DNA of 64,000 nt from Chamaecyparis obtusa (Eukaryota > Streptophyta > Pinopsida > Cupressales > Cupressaceae). A program made the position numbers and the translations under genes. The stretch covers positions 2,831,501-2,895,500 of the forward strand of contig BSBK01001572.1 of NCBI GenBank assembly GCA_027943335.1. Reading direction: 5' to 3'. Shown piece after piece: positions 11,254 to 23,359 of this stretch; positions within the stretch are counted from its first letter, which is position 1; the number at the start of each line of letters is the position of its first letter. The notes beneath the pieces were generated by a model that had not been told where the DNA came from, made no database searches, and saw only the letters and a list, made by a program, of their open reading frames with translations.

Positions 11254-14200
11254 AATTCATTGTTTGGTGAAACTTATGTTAGGGAGAAGATCCTGAAGAA
11301 TAGTTCATTTTTTGAATTGAAACCGAAGAAGAAGAATAAGAAACCAAAGAAGAAAATGTCATATGTGTCTCCTGAGAAGCGGCCTGATGAGGATGGTCAG
11401 GAACTTGCTTGCGAATAGTTTCCTGGTCCTGACCATCAGAATGATGAAGGCAATGCAAATCCTTGTTACTCAAATGTCAATTAGTGCAATTACGAAAATG
11501 AGGAAGAGGATGATGAAATTAACGTTCGGATACAAAAATCAATCCGAGAGTTTGCTGAGCTTATTACTGGTAAGAAAAGACTTACAAAGAATTTTAGAAA
11601 ACAACCAGTTAATGTTTTGGAACACTTTGGGTTGCAGACCGATGATATTGTTACTCCTCCAGAAAGTATAAGAGGATCAAAATGAATCAATGAAAGAGAA
11701 AGGATTGATGAAGGGGAAATAAATCAAAACGTCAGAATGATAAAGTATACTCCCCCTCACAGAAAAAATAGTAATAATGTTACTTAAAATGATTTTAATA
11801 ACCTTATGTTGCAGATGAACAAAGAGGGGAAAACCACAGAAGATTTTGATAAACGGTTCAAAATCATTGACAATCCTATGTGCAATTTGAATGACACTAA
11901 GGGAAGTGATGAAAGTTCTTGTGATAGTTAGAATAGTGGAAAAATGAGAAATGGGAATCAGTAGAGAATTAATAATATAAATTATTCCGGTTACAATTTT
12001 AAAAGTTTTCAACAAAATCATAAGGTGCAGTATAAAGAAAATAAATATAGTTTATTCAACAATGATGAAATTTCACAAAAAGAGAATAATTATAAGTATT
12101 TGGATCATAATTTTAACAATTATGAGCAAAATCATAATGAGAAACGTTATGATGATATGCAAAGAAATATAAGTGAAAAAATGGGGGTACATTATCATAA
12201 TAAAGATGGATGCCCTAAAATTTGCCAGAAAAATAACGATGAGTTTTCACATGATATGAGGCAAGTCGTTGTTCACCCAAAATGCACCCAAGCCATCCAG
12301 GGAATTCTGCCTTATGATATTATTTCAAAATAGCAAGGCATTTATAATAACAGTGCACACCCCAGGATTCATGTGCAAGGTGAAAATAACCATTACATGC
12401 CGTCAAAAGTTAAAACATTTGATGAGTATGTTAAAAATAGAGGAATGTTGGGTGGCGAGCAGCCAGATAATAGGATTAATAATTATTCTGACACTATACA
12501 TGACATGTATCATAAAGCAAATGGTGATACACTCACACGAGATGAGAAAGAGTACCCTGAATACAATAATCAGCCGATGCAGATAGATAGGGTCACTCAC
12601 CATATCAAGAACAATCCTCCAGTTTACGGGGTGAGAAATAAACATGAGCAGCTCCTAGAAGAAGGTAAAAAATGTTTTAACAGTATACACGGTGCTCAAC
12701 ATGAACTGGAGCATAATATATATGCATAGGATAAAAACCTTCAAACATATGAACAACAAAGAGATTATATTGATTATTTCACGCAGGGTGGTAGAACGTG
12801 CTTCACCCTAGAGCAGCTGTGTAACTTGGAGTGTATACCAAAGGAATGTGTAAATAAAAAAATTGTGCAAAGTGACAATAAATATTACGAAAACCAAACA
12901 ATGCAGCACTCCAGAAGTTGGTGTGAACAGCCTCATGAGCTTGCGCAGGTTACCGATGGAAGAATGCACCATGTTGATGAGTCTAAACTAGCACATGTGC
13001 TTATGTAGAGCCGATATTACGATAAGTGGGGTGGCAAGGCGTGTGTTATGTGTGAGCAGCCTATTAGGGTTAAGTATGATGATGAAAATGAAGCACAGCA
13101 TAAGCATTTTCATACGCATGGCATATATGATGTTGCACAAATAAATTTGCAGCCTAATGATATGTTAAAACAGCCCACACAAAAGGAGAATAATGGTCAT
13201 TACCTGCGTGATGAGCATTACCAAAATAGCAGTAGCATGTAGCCACCTAAAAGAGGTATAATAATCTATGATGAACACAACTCGTGTGAGAAGGAAAACA
13301 TGAAAGGACATGCTTATTACTCATGTGGTGGTCGTGAACTTGTGCAGAAATTGGAGGAGGATGAAAATTATCAACCCACGCGGAATTGTGCATGAGGGGA
13401 AGTTAATAATGAGTGGTGTGATGCTGAACACTTTCATGAACGACAAGTAATTCATCCAAAGTCTGCGCAAGACCAAGATAATCAAGCACGCGAGCAGCTC
13501 CAGAGGAGTGAAAACTATTTTAACGGTATGCATAATATAAATTACAAAGTAAACAGTAATGTATTTACGCTGGATCAAGAAGATAGACCATAGAAGAAGT
13601 ACGCCCAGCCCTATGGAAATAGCAATAAACATGAGCAACCAGGTAATGAACAAATGAAGTCAATAGATAAAAACAAAAATCAGCAAATTTATAATACACA
13701 GTAGCCTTGTGACTTTCAGCATACGCAAGGAGAAGAATATCTAGGCATTAATAATAGTGGTTATAAAAAAAAAATGGCAATCATTGTTTTGCACAGAAGG
13801 AAGGATATCATTTGATGCAAGGAGGCGATAGTGAAGTAAATAAAAAAGACTATGCTCAAAGGAACCAAAGTATTTGCCAGATAATATTTATAATCAAAAT
13901 GATAACATGTATTATCATCAGTGAATGGACCAGCCGGGAGATTCACATCGAAAACAACAAGTTGAGAATAATATGCATAAACATGAGCAGCCGTATGATC
14001 TCAGAATTATGTAAAACGTGGATATGAACATTCCAAATAATAAATATAACAATACATTTAATGGTTATGCGCAAAATAGTCTTGAGGATCAACAAATATA
14101 TGATACGTGTTACCTTAATTCATGTGCACGTAGGGGTTATAATGAATGTGAATCAAATATTGGGAATCATAGAGTGATAGATAATATCCCTAATTATCAT

Positions 14201-14539
14201 GATGAGAAAAATGAGTATACTGGTTTTTATCAGCATAGGGGGAATTCTACAAAGCAAAATTGTGCACAGAATTATAATGGGACACAAATTTTTAAAGCTC
14301 CTATTGATAATATAAGTAGAGCTTACACATAGGGACGGGCAAACTTATTATGGTAATCCTCAGCCGGGAAGAGATCAGACATAGAAATGTCATGCGCAGC
14401 AAACTCAGAGCTCAATACATGGAGATGGCTATGGTGTGAGTGCAAATAGGCAACCTGAAAATTTTGCACAACAACAATATCAACAGTATCAAAGAAGGAT
14501 ACCGAATCAAAATCCTCCTAGTGGTCAAATGGAAAATCA
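11254..14539 (+). pseudogene. ORF1 of element B: long Asn/Gln/His-rich protein upstream of gag
   Basis: A reading frame of about 1,000 codons is traceable from the last upstream stop (11251-11253; first ATG 11356) to the gag start. It stays in one frame to about 13765, then passes through a few one-base shifts near 13770, 13880, 14335 and 14540. There are about 15 in-frame stops, mostly TAG. The N-terminal part has a basic stretch (KPKKKNKKPKKK), then an acidic stretch (ENEEEDDEI) and a conventional-looking segment (REFAELITGKKRLTKNF, NVLEHFGLQTDDIV). From about 11930 onward it is low complexity: Asn, Gln, His, Tyr and Glu dominate, with recurring KHEQ, CEQP and NNYS-like words. Ogre-type elements carry an ORF1 of unknown role before gag, and position suggests this is its counterpart. 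No enzyme motif was seen. The composition resembles prion-like or phase-separating proteins, which is inference only. Confidence 0.6.
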
Positions 14540-15580
14540 ATGGCAAAGAGTAACTTTGTTCCTCAAAATCAATGTTTTCAGAATAATGATAATAGGAATC
14601 CTTTTGATACCAGATTTCATGAAGTTAACGAAAGGTATAAACCATTAGACTTTTCAAATGTGATGTGTTGTCCTGATCTGATACCTAACAAATTAAAAGT
14701 TGTCATTCCTAAGTTTACTGGGGATGGATCTCAAATAGCAAAACAACATGTTATTAATGTGAAGAATATTGTTTATGAATACGACATTACTCACGAAGAT
14801 GTGCGTATGAAGATGCTCGTCCTCTCACTCAAGGATGGTGCAGATAAGTGGTACAGAAATTTGCCAGATAGATCAATTACTAGTTGGCAGAACTTTGTTG
14901 ATCAATTTATTGAGGAGTTTGGGGATCACAAAGATCCATCCTTTGCAACTCACGAATTAACCACTATGAGGAAAAACACAAATGAAATAATGAAGGAATT
15001 TAATAAGAGATTTAACAAGGTGTTGAATAAAATTCCAAAAGATATCCATCCTGTTGACTCTTTTTTAATCACCTTTTATTTGAAAGCTTTTGATGTCAAG
15101 ATGAATTACGAGATAAGGTCTCATAACCTGACAACTTTACAACAGGCTTTCAAAATAGCACTGAATATTGAAAACAATAGAATAGCTGCAGGAAGAATTG
15201 ATAAAAGGAGTGACCCTAAGCTATTTGATCCTATAGCCCCGAAAAAGAACAATGAAAGTGATAAGATGGATGAATTGGTAAGTTTAATGAAGAATTTGCA
15301 ACCAAACAAAAGTCATTTTCAAGAAGAAAGACAGGACAAAAATTTCGATAGAAATGATAGGTACAGGTTACAGGACATGCCTTATCATACAGAATGGAAA
15401 CATGGAAAGCCTTTAAAAAAGCAGACAGACACTCCAAATCCTCTCAAGAAAAATAATCATTTCATAGGGGATGAGTTATGGTGCGAGATTTGCAAAATGC
15501 CTCACCCTCAAGATCAATGTCTTATAGCACAAAAGATTTTGGAGGAGGAAACCAGGGATATGAAGATAGGCCCATGGTAA
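14540..15580 (+). pseudogene. Gag of element B
   Basis: A 346-codon open frame from ATG at 14540. The capsid-like retrotransposon gag domain spans residues of about 35-215, with VVIPKFTGDG, WYRNLPDRSITSWQNF, EFNKRFNKVLNKIPKDI and LITFYLKAF. A short zinc knuckle CEICKMPHPQDQC lies near residue 314; its Cys-to-His spacing is one residue shorter than the usual CCHC. It forms the particle and binds RNA in the family. The N-terminal 30 residues are still Asn/Gln rich, continuing the style of ORF1, so ORF1 and gag might once have been one protein. The protease frame overlaps its 3' end in the -1 frame from 15478. It is one of the few uninterrupted frames in the window. Confidence 0.85.
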
Positions 15581-17625
15581 ACGCTCTTTCATCTGCACCC
15601 TTTTGGTCAGGAGATAGTGATGATTCAGATGGGGAATACATGCCAGATGAAAGTTACAGGAGGTTAGGATATCAATAGGAGCGACAAGTCTTCTTAGATG
15701 ATGATAAAAGTCTAGTTATTAGGAGGACGACAAAAGAAGAAAGAGAGGCTCACACTGTAGTAGCGATGGAACAAGTGCTTAGCAAGTATCACTTGAGGAA
15801 TAGGAATGTGAACTCAAGAAATGAACAAGAAGCAGGGATGTACAAAATTTTGAACAAGAATGCTGAGATAAAGAAAGCAAAGACGAATGCCCCTAAAAGG
15901 CATGTTGATCAAACATCGAAGATAAGAAAACCCGTGGACAAATAGAGAAATGGTAAGGAAATTTTAAATTGTACTTCATTTATGTCTCAAGCATTATCTC
16001 AGGTGAAACTTTCTATCCCTCTAATGGAAATAGTTAAATTAACTGATTGCAGGAATGAAATGATCAAGTTAATAAATGATGTTGTTAAAAAAGATGCAAA
16101 GAAACAAAAAGATAATGAAGAATTACCAATTATTTACCTAGGAACTTCTATTAGTGAAGATGCTACTAAAGTAGATCCTTTCTTTCTAACTTTATTGATA
16201 AACAATAAATTGGTTAAAAATCATATGTTAGACTCTGGGGCAGCGGTTAATATTATGCCTCATGGGGTAATGAAAGAGTTAGGAATGAATGTGGATACTA
16301 CTTATGGAAAATGTTATGCTATGGACAATAGGTCAGTTCCAATTATTGGAATAATGAAAAATGTTGAGTTTAAGTTCCCTTCGTGTCTTGAAAAATCTTA
16401 TAAAATAGACATTACTGTTGTAGAAGTACCACCTAGTTATGGAATGTTACTATCTAGACAGTGGTCTAACTTGGTAGGTGGGAATATTCAATTAGATCTA
16501 TCTTATGCTTCTATCCCAGTGAATGACAGGGTTGTAAGGATTGATAAAGAACCAAGATCTACTTACATCATTGAAGACGTTGATCCAAGCCAAGTTACAC
16601 ATTTTTTCCATACTGACATGGAGAATTTTCAGGTAAGGATTCATAAAAATCTCATTGAAAATACTAGTCCTATTGAAATATGTGCCAAGGAAAATAATGA
16701 TCTCATGTGGAAAATATTTTTTGATGGATCATGTAGTAAAAATGGTAATGGAGCAGGTGTAGTGTTTGTATCCCCAAATGGGAAATCTTTTAAATATTCC
16801 TTTTTGTTAGTGTTTGAATGTACTAACAACACTACAGAATACGAAGCACTCCTACTAGGCCTCAAAATATTAGGTAAGCATGGTATCAAAATTCTTTCTG
16901 TTTATGGTGATTCTGAATTAATTGTATCTCAAATTAGGGACAAGTTTATTACTAAGAATCATATCCTAAAAAGGTACAAAAATGAAGTGTGGGATTCCAT
17001 AGAAGTTTTTGATGCTTTTTTGATAACATGGATAGATAGATTTGAGAATATTCTTGCTGATTTCATGGCTAACCTAGCAGTTACGCATAATGATATCCCA
17101 TGTGAAGATATTGTGCAGATAGATATCAAACCAAGGCCATCAATACCTGATAAAATTCATAATTGGCAAGTCTTTGATAATGATAGAGACATCATAAAGT
17201 TTCTTGCATGTGAGGAAAGGTACAAAGATCAATTCATTGATTTAAATGCTTATGTTGAAACAATAGATGAAAATGATACTTTCTTTGGAAAAGATGTAAT
17301 TCAACTTAAAACTAATAAAATTCCTAAGGGAATTGTTACACTAGAAAAAATGTTTGATAGTAAAGATTCTAATGGTAATGTCAAATTAGAAAATACTAAT
17401 ATAGAGGAAGTGGAAAAGATAAATCTAGGAAATGAACATGCTCCTAAAGAAATTTCCATTGGTAAAAAGTTAACTCCTAAAATTAGATCTAATATTGTTA
17501 ATCTGCTTAGAAAGTATAGACATGTGTTTGCTTGGTCTTATGATGATCTTAAGGCTTATAGAGAGGACTTGTTTCAACATGAGATACCCTTAAAACCCGA
17601 TGCAAAGCCTTTTAGACAAAGGTAG
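15556..17625 (+). pseudogene. Pol of B, first part: protease and additional RNase H
   Basis: A linker (DSDDSDGEYMPDESY, then stops at 15676 and 15943) leads into an open run from 15982. The aspartic protease has DSGAAVNIMP at 16231-16260 and the flap/substrate region near VPPSYGMLLSRQW. A full RNase H of the archaeal-like type follows at 16705-17092: FFDGSCSKNGNGAGVV (first catalytic Asp), NNTTEYEALLLGL (catalytic Glu), GDSELIVSQI (catalytic Asp), and WIDRFENILADFMANLA. The catalytic residues I can place are all present. After a spacer of about 130 codons it reaches the RT start (HEIPLKPDAKPFRQR) and a TAG at 17623 where Gln is expected. The domain lies upstream of RT, whereas I recall it downstream of the ordinary RNase H in most Tat elements. 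Confidence 0.85.
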
Positions 17626-18770
17626 AGACCGATAAATCCAACCTTGGCTCCTAAGATGAAAGAGGAACTTGTTAAGATGAGGGATGCTGGTATCATAAAA
17701 CCGATTAGGCACTCCACTTGGGTTTCAAACTTGGTCCCTGTTAGGAAGAAGAATGGAGATATTAGGTTTTGTGTGGATTTCATAAATTTAAACATATCTT
17801 CATTAAAAGACAATTATGCACTACCAAACATGGAAGCATTATTGCAGAAGGTTACAGGAAATAAATTATTATCCATGATGGATGGGTTCTCTAGGTAGAA
17901 CCAGGTTAAAGTTAAAGAGGAAGAACAATACAAAACAGCATTCACTACGCCATGGGGTACGTATGTTTATGCAAGAATTCCTTTTGAGCTTACGAATGTA
18001 GGAGCTACTTTTCAGAGGGCCATGTACGTGGCTTTTGAAGATTTCATTGATATCATCATGGTAATATATCAAGACGATATCATGGCTTACTCCAAAAGGG
18101 TGGAAGATCATTGCAAACATCTAGAGAAAATCTTCAAGAGAGCCCTCGAATATGGAATATCTGTAAACCCTAAGAAGTGTCATTTCGGGGTAACTGAGGG
18201 TAAACTCCTTGGTCATATTGTTTCCAAGGAAGGAGTCAGAATAGATCTAGAAAGAATCGAAGCAATTGATAAAGTTCCAATCCCTAAAAATGTTAAAGGA
18301 ATTCAGTCTTTCCTTGGGCAAATCAACTTTGTGAGATGGTTTGTCCCAAACTTTTCAGAAATCATAAAGCCTATTGTGAAGATGTTAAAGAAGGGTGCAG
18401 TGATAAATTGGACAGATGAGGCTTTAGAAGCATTTGCTAATATCAAGAAAGAAATCAAGGAAGCACCAATTTTGAAGTCACCTAATTTTTCAAAACCATT
18501 TCAGTTGTTCTCATTTGCTTCTTTCCACACCATAGCAGCAGTCCTGTTATAGAAAAATGATGAGGGATATGAGCAACCAATAGCTTTCTTTAGTAAAACT
18601 CTCCAACCTTCTGAGTTGAGTTATGACATACATGAAAAGCAAGCTTATGTATTGGTCAAATTAGTGAAAGCATTCAGACCTTATCTGGTTGGGGCCAAGA
18701 TCGTGGCATATGTACCGAATGCAGCAACTAAGGATATCTTAAGGAAATCATAGGTTACAAGAAAAAATGT
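17626..18770 (+). pseudogene. Pol of B, second part: reverse transcriptase and degenerate Ty3 RNase H
   Basis: It is in the same frame as the protease part. RT blocks in order: RPINPTLAPKM, GIIKPIRHSTWVSNLVPVRKK, DIRFCVDFINLN, DNYALPNMEALL, TPWGTYVYARIPFEL, the catalytic YQDD at 18067-18078, and FGVTEGKLLGHIVSKEG. A TAG at 17896 replaces the Tyr expected in GFSRYNQ. The tether/RNase H region (about 18475-18750) reads FQLFSFASFHTIAAVLL, PIAFFSKTLQPSELSYDIHEKQ and IVAYVPNAATK. The catalytic Asp residues expected at SFAS and YVPN are missing. Loss of the original RNase H active site in an element with a second RNase H fits what is known of the Tat lineage. A frameshift near 18770 follows. Confidence 0.85.
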
Positions 18771-20178
18771 TGATGGATAAATCAGATTCAAGAGTTTTAC
18801 ATTGAAATTCAAATCACTAAGTTAATCAAAGGACAAGGATTGGCTAAGCTTATGGCAGAAACAAATCTGGATGTTGTGCAAATAAACCAAGTAGATTTAG
18901 AAAAGGCAAAAATGAGTATCAAGCAGTGTCCATGGTACACAAACATAGTATACTTCTTAAAACATATGAAGTGTCAAGAAGGTCTAAATGATAATCAGAA
19001 AAGAACTATAAGGTTACAAGCATCCATATATGTGCTGATTCAAGGAGACCTATATTGGAAAAATAATGATGGTATCCTCCTATTTTGCCTAGACACCTAT
19101 CAGGCCAAGTCAATTATTAAAGATTTACATGATGGGGTATGCGGTGGTCATTTTTTGGCTAAGACAACAGCTCACAAGATATTGAAAGTTGGATATTACT
19201 GGCCTCATGTTTTCAAAGATTGTCATGATTATGTTAGAAAGTGTGAATCCTGTCATAAATTTTTTGGGAAACTAAAATACAATGGTGCTTTACCCCTTAT
19301 TCCATTACAGATTGAGGAACCTTTCAAAATGTGGGGAATAGACTTTATTGGGGAAATTTTAGATGCTTCAAGTGGAGGTCACAAATGGATATTGGTTGCA
19401 ATACACTATTTCACAAAGTGGGTTGAAGCTATACCCACTAGACAGGCTACCAGCAAGGTGGTCATCAAGTTTTTGTGGGAGAACATACTGACCAGATTCA
19501 GAGTGCCTTATAAGATTATTTTTGATAATGGCATGTATTTTAGATCTAAGAAATTCTCAAAATTTTGTGAAAAATATGGCATTAATTTATCTTATTCATC
19601 TCCATATCATCCTCAAGGGAATGGTCAGGTAGAATCAAGCAATAAGAACATACTGAAGATTATCAGAAGAATGTTGAGTAATAACAAAAAGGCTTGGGAC
19701 TCTAAACTAAATTTAGCTTTATGGGCGAACGAAAAGATCGACAAGTTTTGCCCCTTATGAGTTGGTTTATGGAAAACAAGCGAGGTTACCATTGAACAAT
19801 CTATTGCCAGTCTACAAATTCATTCAGGAGGAAGAGCTTGAAGATGTAAACTTTATGGAAGATCGGTTAAGCTAGCTATCAGAATTAGATGAAACAAGAG
19901 GATTGGCACAAGAAAGGAATCTTCATCAACAACAATAGATCAAGAATCTTCATGATAAAAGAGCATCAGATAGACCTTTCAGAGAAGGTGACTGGGTATT
20001 AAAATGGAATGCGAAAGACCAAGACAAAGGAAAACATGGTAAGTTTGAGGCATTATGGCTAGGACCTTACATGGTGGTTCTGAAAGCAGGTGAGAATTCT
20101 TATTATTTGTAGGATACTGATGAAGTAATTCAAGAGTTCCCTACTCACAGTCAATATTTGAAGCCATTTTTCTCTTAA
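18770..20178 (+). pseudogene. Pol of B, third part: integrase
   Basis: An open run from 18840 to 19760 covers the HHCC zinc-binding domain (HDGVCGGHFL, then KCESCHKF) and the catalytic core: IDFIGE (first Asp), FDNGMYF (second Asp) and GQVESSNKN (Glu), so the DDE triad is intact. A frameshift near 19740 moves the C-terminal part into another frame. That part is readable to the stop at 20176 with SFAPYELVYGKQ, a TAG in DRLS*LSELDE, and the basic domain DWVLKWNAKDQDKGKHGKFEALWLGPY. No chromodomain is seen, as expected for Tat and unlike element D. It would insert the cDNA and make 5-base duplications, which fits the GACCG duplication. Confidence 0.87.
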
Positions 20179-20325
20179 AACAGGAAGTATTCTCTAACTT
20201 GTATATTATTAGTTTCATTTTCTTTTAAAGCATCATATTTTTTTTCTCACTATGGTCTTCTTCTCCAGAGATAACTAGGATCTCGTTGCATCCAGACATG
20301 AATGCACGTCCCCAATAAGAGCCAC
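20179..20325 (+). other. 3' untranslated end of B, before the 3' LTR
   Basis: Ends with GTCCCCAATAAGAGCCAC directly before TGTTGACAC. Element G has GTCCCCAACTAGAGCCAC at the same place, so this is the conserved plus-strand priming region of both. Confidence 0.7.
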
Positions 20326-22745
20326 TGTTGACACTGAAAATTTCAGCTCCTAAAGGAATAGGATGTTAGGGAAGTATAATACATATTGGTCATATTTTAT
20401 AAATCTCCTTTGATAACAAGATTAAAATAGATAAAAGGTGTATGCTTTTATTGTTTCCACTCTCATGTATTAAGTTGTAAATGTTTTATTTTATGCATAT
20501 TTGTTTTTAGATATTAATAATTTTTTAAAATGGAAATATGTATAAAATGGGGCTAAAAAGGCCACCTATCTAATCTCTCACCCCTAACCAACTAGTCTAC
20601 ATTATTCTTCGAGAAGATTAGGGGAAAAGTACTTATCTTAATTGTATGTGCAGGTGAGAGATCAAAATAACCTTACGCAGGGAGTTATCTACCTCTTACT
20701 CACTTTTTGTAATAATATAATTATTATCTATTTATATATTGTTTTAATGATAAAAGGAAAAAAGAATGGGGAGAGGGAGTTGAACACTCGACCTCTCGAC
20801 CCATTCCTTCTTTCCTACCTAACTACCCAAATCTACCCCCCTTACCAACTACTCTACATTATTCTTCGAAAGTATATGTGTGAATAAATATATAAACATA
20901 AGATAATTATATTTCCTTCAGAATAAATTATTAAACTAAATATTGTTTGTTAGGGAAAATGTTGGTATGTTATAATCTCTTGTAATCATTTTTTTTTGTT
21001 TTACCCTAAAATCTTAAAATATATGATAAGGTGAATTCATTTCTTGATATATATTTATTTGTTTGTATTTTGACCTAATTTCTTTTCTCATTTTCATGTT
21101 TTCACATATAATTAACATTAATATTTTTAGGGTGAAAGAATTTTTATTATTAGTTAACTTTAGTTCTGTACAATTTGTAAATTGAATTTTTCATATATTC
21201 TTAGGGTTTGAGTAATGAATAATTGTTTTTTTCCTTTTAATCTCAAATCCCTTAATGTAATTTGTTTCACCTTTTCTTTTACTTTAATTTTAGGGTGTTA
21301 GTAGTTTCATTTTACCTTTTTTTAGTTAATCTTTTATAGGTATGTTTTTAGGGCTACTTTTATAAGGTTAAAATTTTAGGTTTCCCTAATCATATACATT
21401 TTTATCATTATATTGTCATTTTATATTTGAGATATCTATTAAGGTAATTATTTTATCATAATGATTTAACCCATTAGTGAATAGATTTTATTCTAGGGCT
21501 AAATCTATTTTACAGTGATTAGGTTTTACTCTTAAGCAAGATCATTAATTTTCATTTTTCAAAATAAAATGATAATTACGAGCATAATGACTTATTTCTC
21601 TTATTATGATCCTTCATAATTTGATAATTTTTGGGACTTAAATATAATTATATCTTTATTTTATGATACTTAGTTTAAATTAATTATTAATAAATAATAA
21701 GTGGTTTTTAAGAATAACATCTTATATATTTATTATTTATTTTATTTTATAAACTAACAATAAATATTTTTATGTGTGCAGGAAGTATCAATGTTGTTAT
21801 ATACGGAATACCAGGCATTATCAAATAAACTTGTACGGGAAATATTTTTAAACAACTATTATATGGTTTAGTTGTATTTTAGGGTTAGTTGTCAGGATTA
21901 GGTTTTGTGAAAGGTTATGTCTTTTCACATAAAACCTTTGATAAATATATTTATTGTGAAACATTTGATACGAAGGATCATCATTTTTTTACCAACATTG
22001 AAATATTTGAAACCAGTGCATGCTTTTTATTCCAAAACCTTATGGGATACTATGAATCAATATATGCGGATTGAGTGATTATTTAGGCTTAATACAAAAT
22101 CATTGTTCAAAGTTCATCAGTAATATCTTTTCCTCTGTGCTATTTTGATTTAATTCTTTGGATAAAGTATCTTTACTTTCTTTGAGATTTTTTATTTATT
22201 TTACTGTAAAATTAAATAGGAATTGTAGAACTATGTTCAATTGGTTTCTCATTGTGTATGGCTAAGCATGCCTTTTGAATACTACAGAATTCAATTGATC
22301 TGTCCTCCGAGGATTAAATTCTATTTGAATAAGTTGTCTTCCTACTTAGTTTATTTTTGTTAATTAATCATTGTCTTTAAGTGATCAATTTATCATAAAT
22401 TTGTCTCCAAAGTTATATGTTTTGATTTAAATTAACACATTGTCATTAATAGATTGAGCTTACTAAATTTTAGCATTGATCATCAATTAAAATAATTACA
22501 CATAGTACTCATATTTAGGATAAGGAATAGGCACTGGTCTTTATTATAAATATTAGTTAAAATTTGTTATTATTTTTATCAAAGCAATTCTTTACATTAT
22601 TTTGTTTACAGAATCCATTCAGTTATCTAGGAAAGCTTATTAAATTTAGGCCTACCAGCCTTGGTTTGATTGAACCAAAATTTTAGAGCCATCTATTGTG
22701 CCTGTTAGTTGGTCTCAAAATGATGAGCATTTTTTAGCACCAATA
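20326..22745 (+). repeat. 3' LTR of element B
   Basis: TGTTGACACTG to AGCACCAATA (terminal CA changed to TA). It retains about 150 bp (near 21865-22000) that the 5' LTR lacks. It is followed at once by the duplication GACCG. Confidence 0.92.
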
Positions 22746-22750
22746 GACCG

Positions 22751-23359
22751 ATGGTATCAGTCATTGTAGGAAGCTCGGTCGCTGAAGGAACTTGGTAATC
22801 TTTGGCACTTGGTGAAAGTGTTACTCAACAATGTCTGCGATGCTCAGTCGACACTAGTGCTTGGTGATGCTTGGCATGCTCAGTAGTTTTTGTTTACCGA
22901 CTAGAGTTCTATGTGATTTGTTATGCCAAATTGGTGCATTTATTGTTGGTATCTGGTGTTACAAGCTAACATGTTGAATTAAATTTTTGTAAGGCTATTT
23001 TGAAGTCGACTTGGATTGCATTTAATATTTGTTAGGGGAGTTAAGGCTTTCATCTAGCCGACTTGTGGCTGATGATGAGTATTTATAGGATGTTTGGGGT
23101 AGTTTTGTAGGGGACTGGCATGACTGGAGGACTTAGCGAATCAAATCAAAGGTTCTGAAAGCTAGAGTTGGTGAAGTTTTGGAAAAGATCTTACATGATC
23201 TTGTAGATAAGATTGTTATCTGATAGTTTGTAGTTGTAGAGCTAGTGGTTTGCACACTTGGATACAAGGAGATTTTTTGGAGGCTTGTGAGCTCAAGTTT
23301 AGATCTGCCTTAGGGTTTCCATCAGTTGCTAATTGTTCAAAGCTGAACTAGCTAAGTTT
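22751..23359 (+). repeat. 3' LTR of A, middle piece
   Basis: Continues the A LTR (ATGGTATCAGTCATTGTAGG onward) and ends in AGTTT (23355-23359), the duplication of element E. It aligns with 5997-6630 of the 5' LTR. Confidence 0.85.

Larger units (their letters stand above)
8894..22745 (+). mobile_element. Element B: near-complete Tat-like Ty3 retrotransposon
   Basis: 13.85 kb, flanked by the perfect duplication GACCG (8889-8893 and 22746-22750), inside the 3' LTR of A. LTRs are 2,270 and 2,420 bp, differing by about 3% in stretches I compared. The order is LTR, tRNA-Arg-type primer site, an Asn/Gln/His-rich ORF1, gag, protease, extra RNase H, RT, RNase H, integrase, LTR. The extra RNase H, the primer type and the ORF upstream of gag point to the Tat lineage (Ogre-like). 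A few frameshifts and TAG stops show it is inactive now. Confidence 0.9.

Noticed and set aside
17869..18120. Minus-strand frame opposite the RT of B
   Set aside because: The plus strand has clear RT motifs in order; the minus frame has none.
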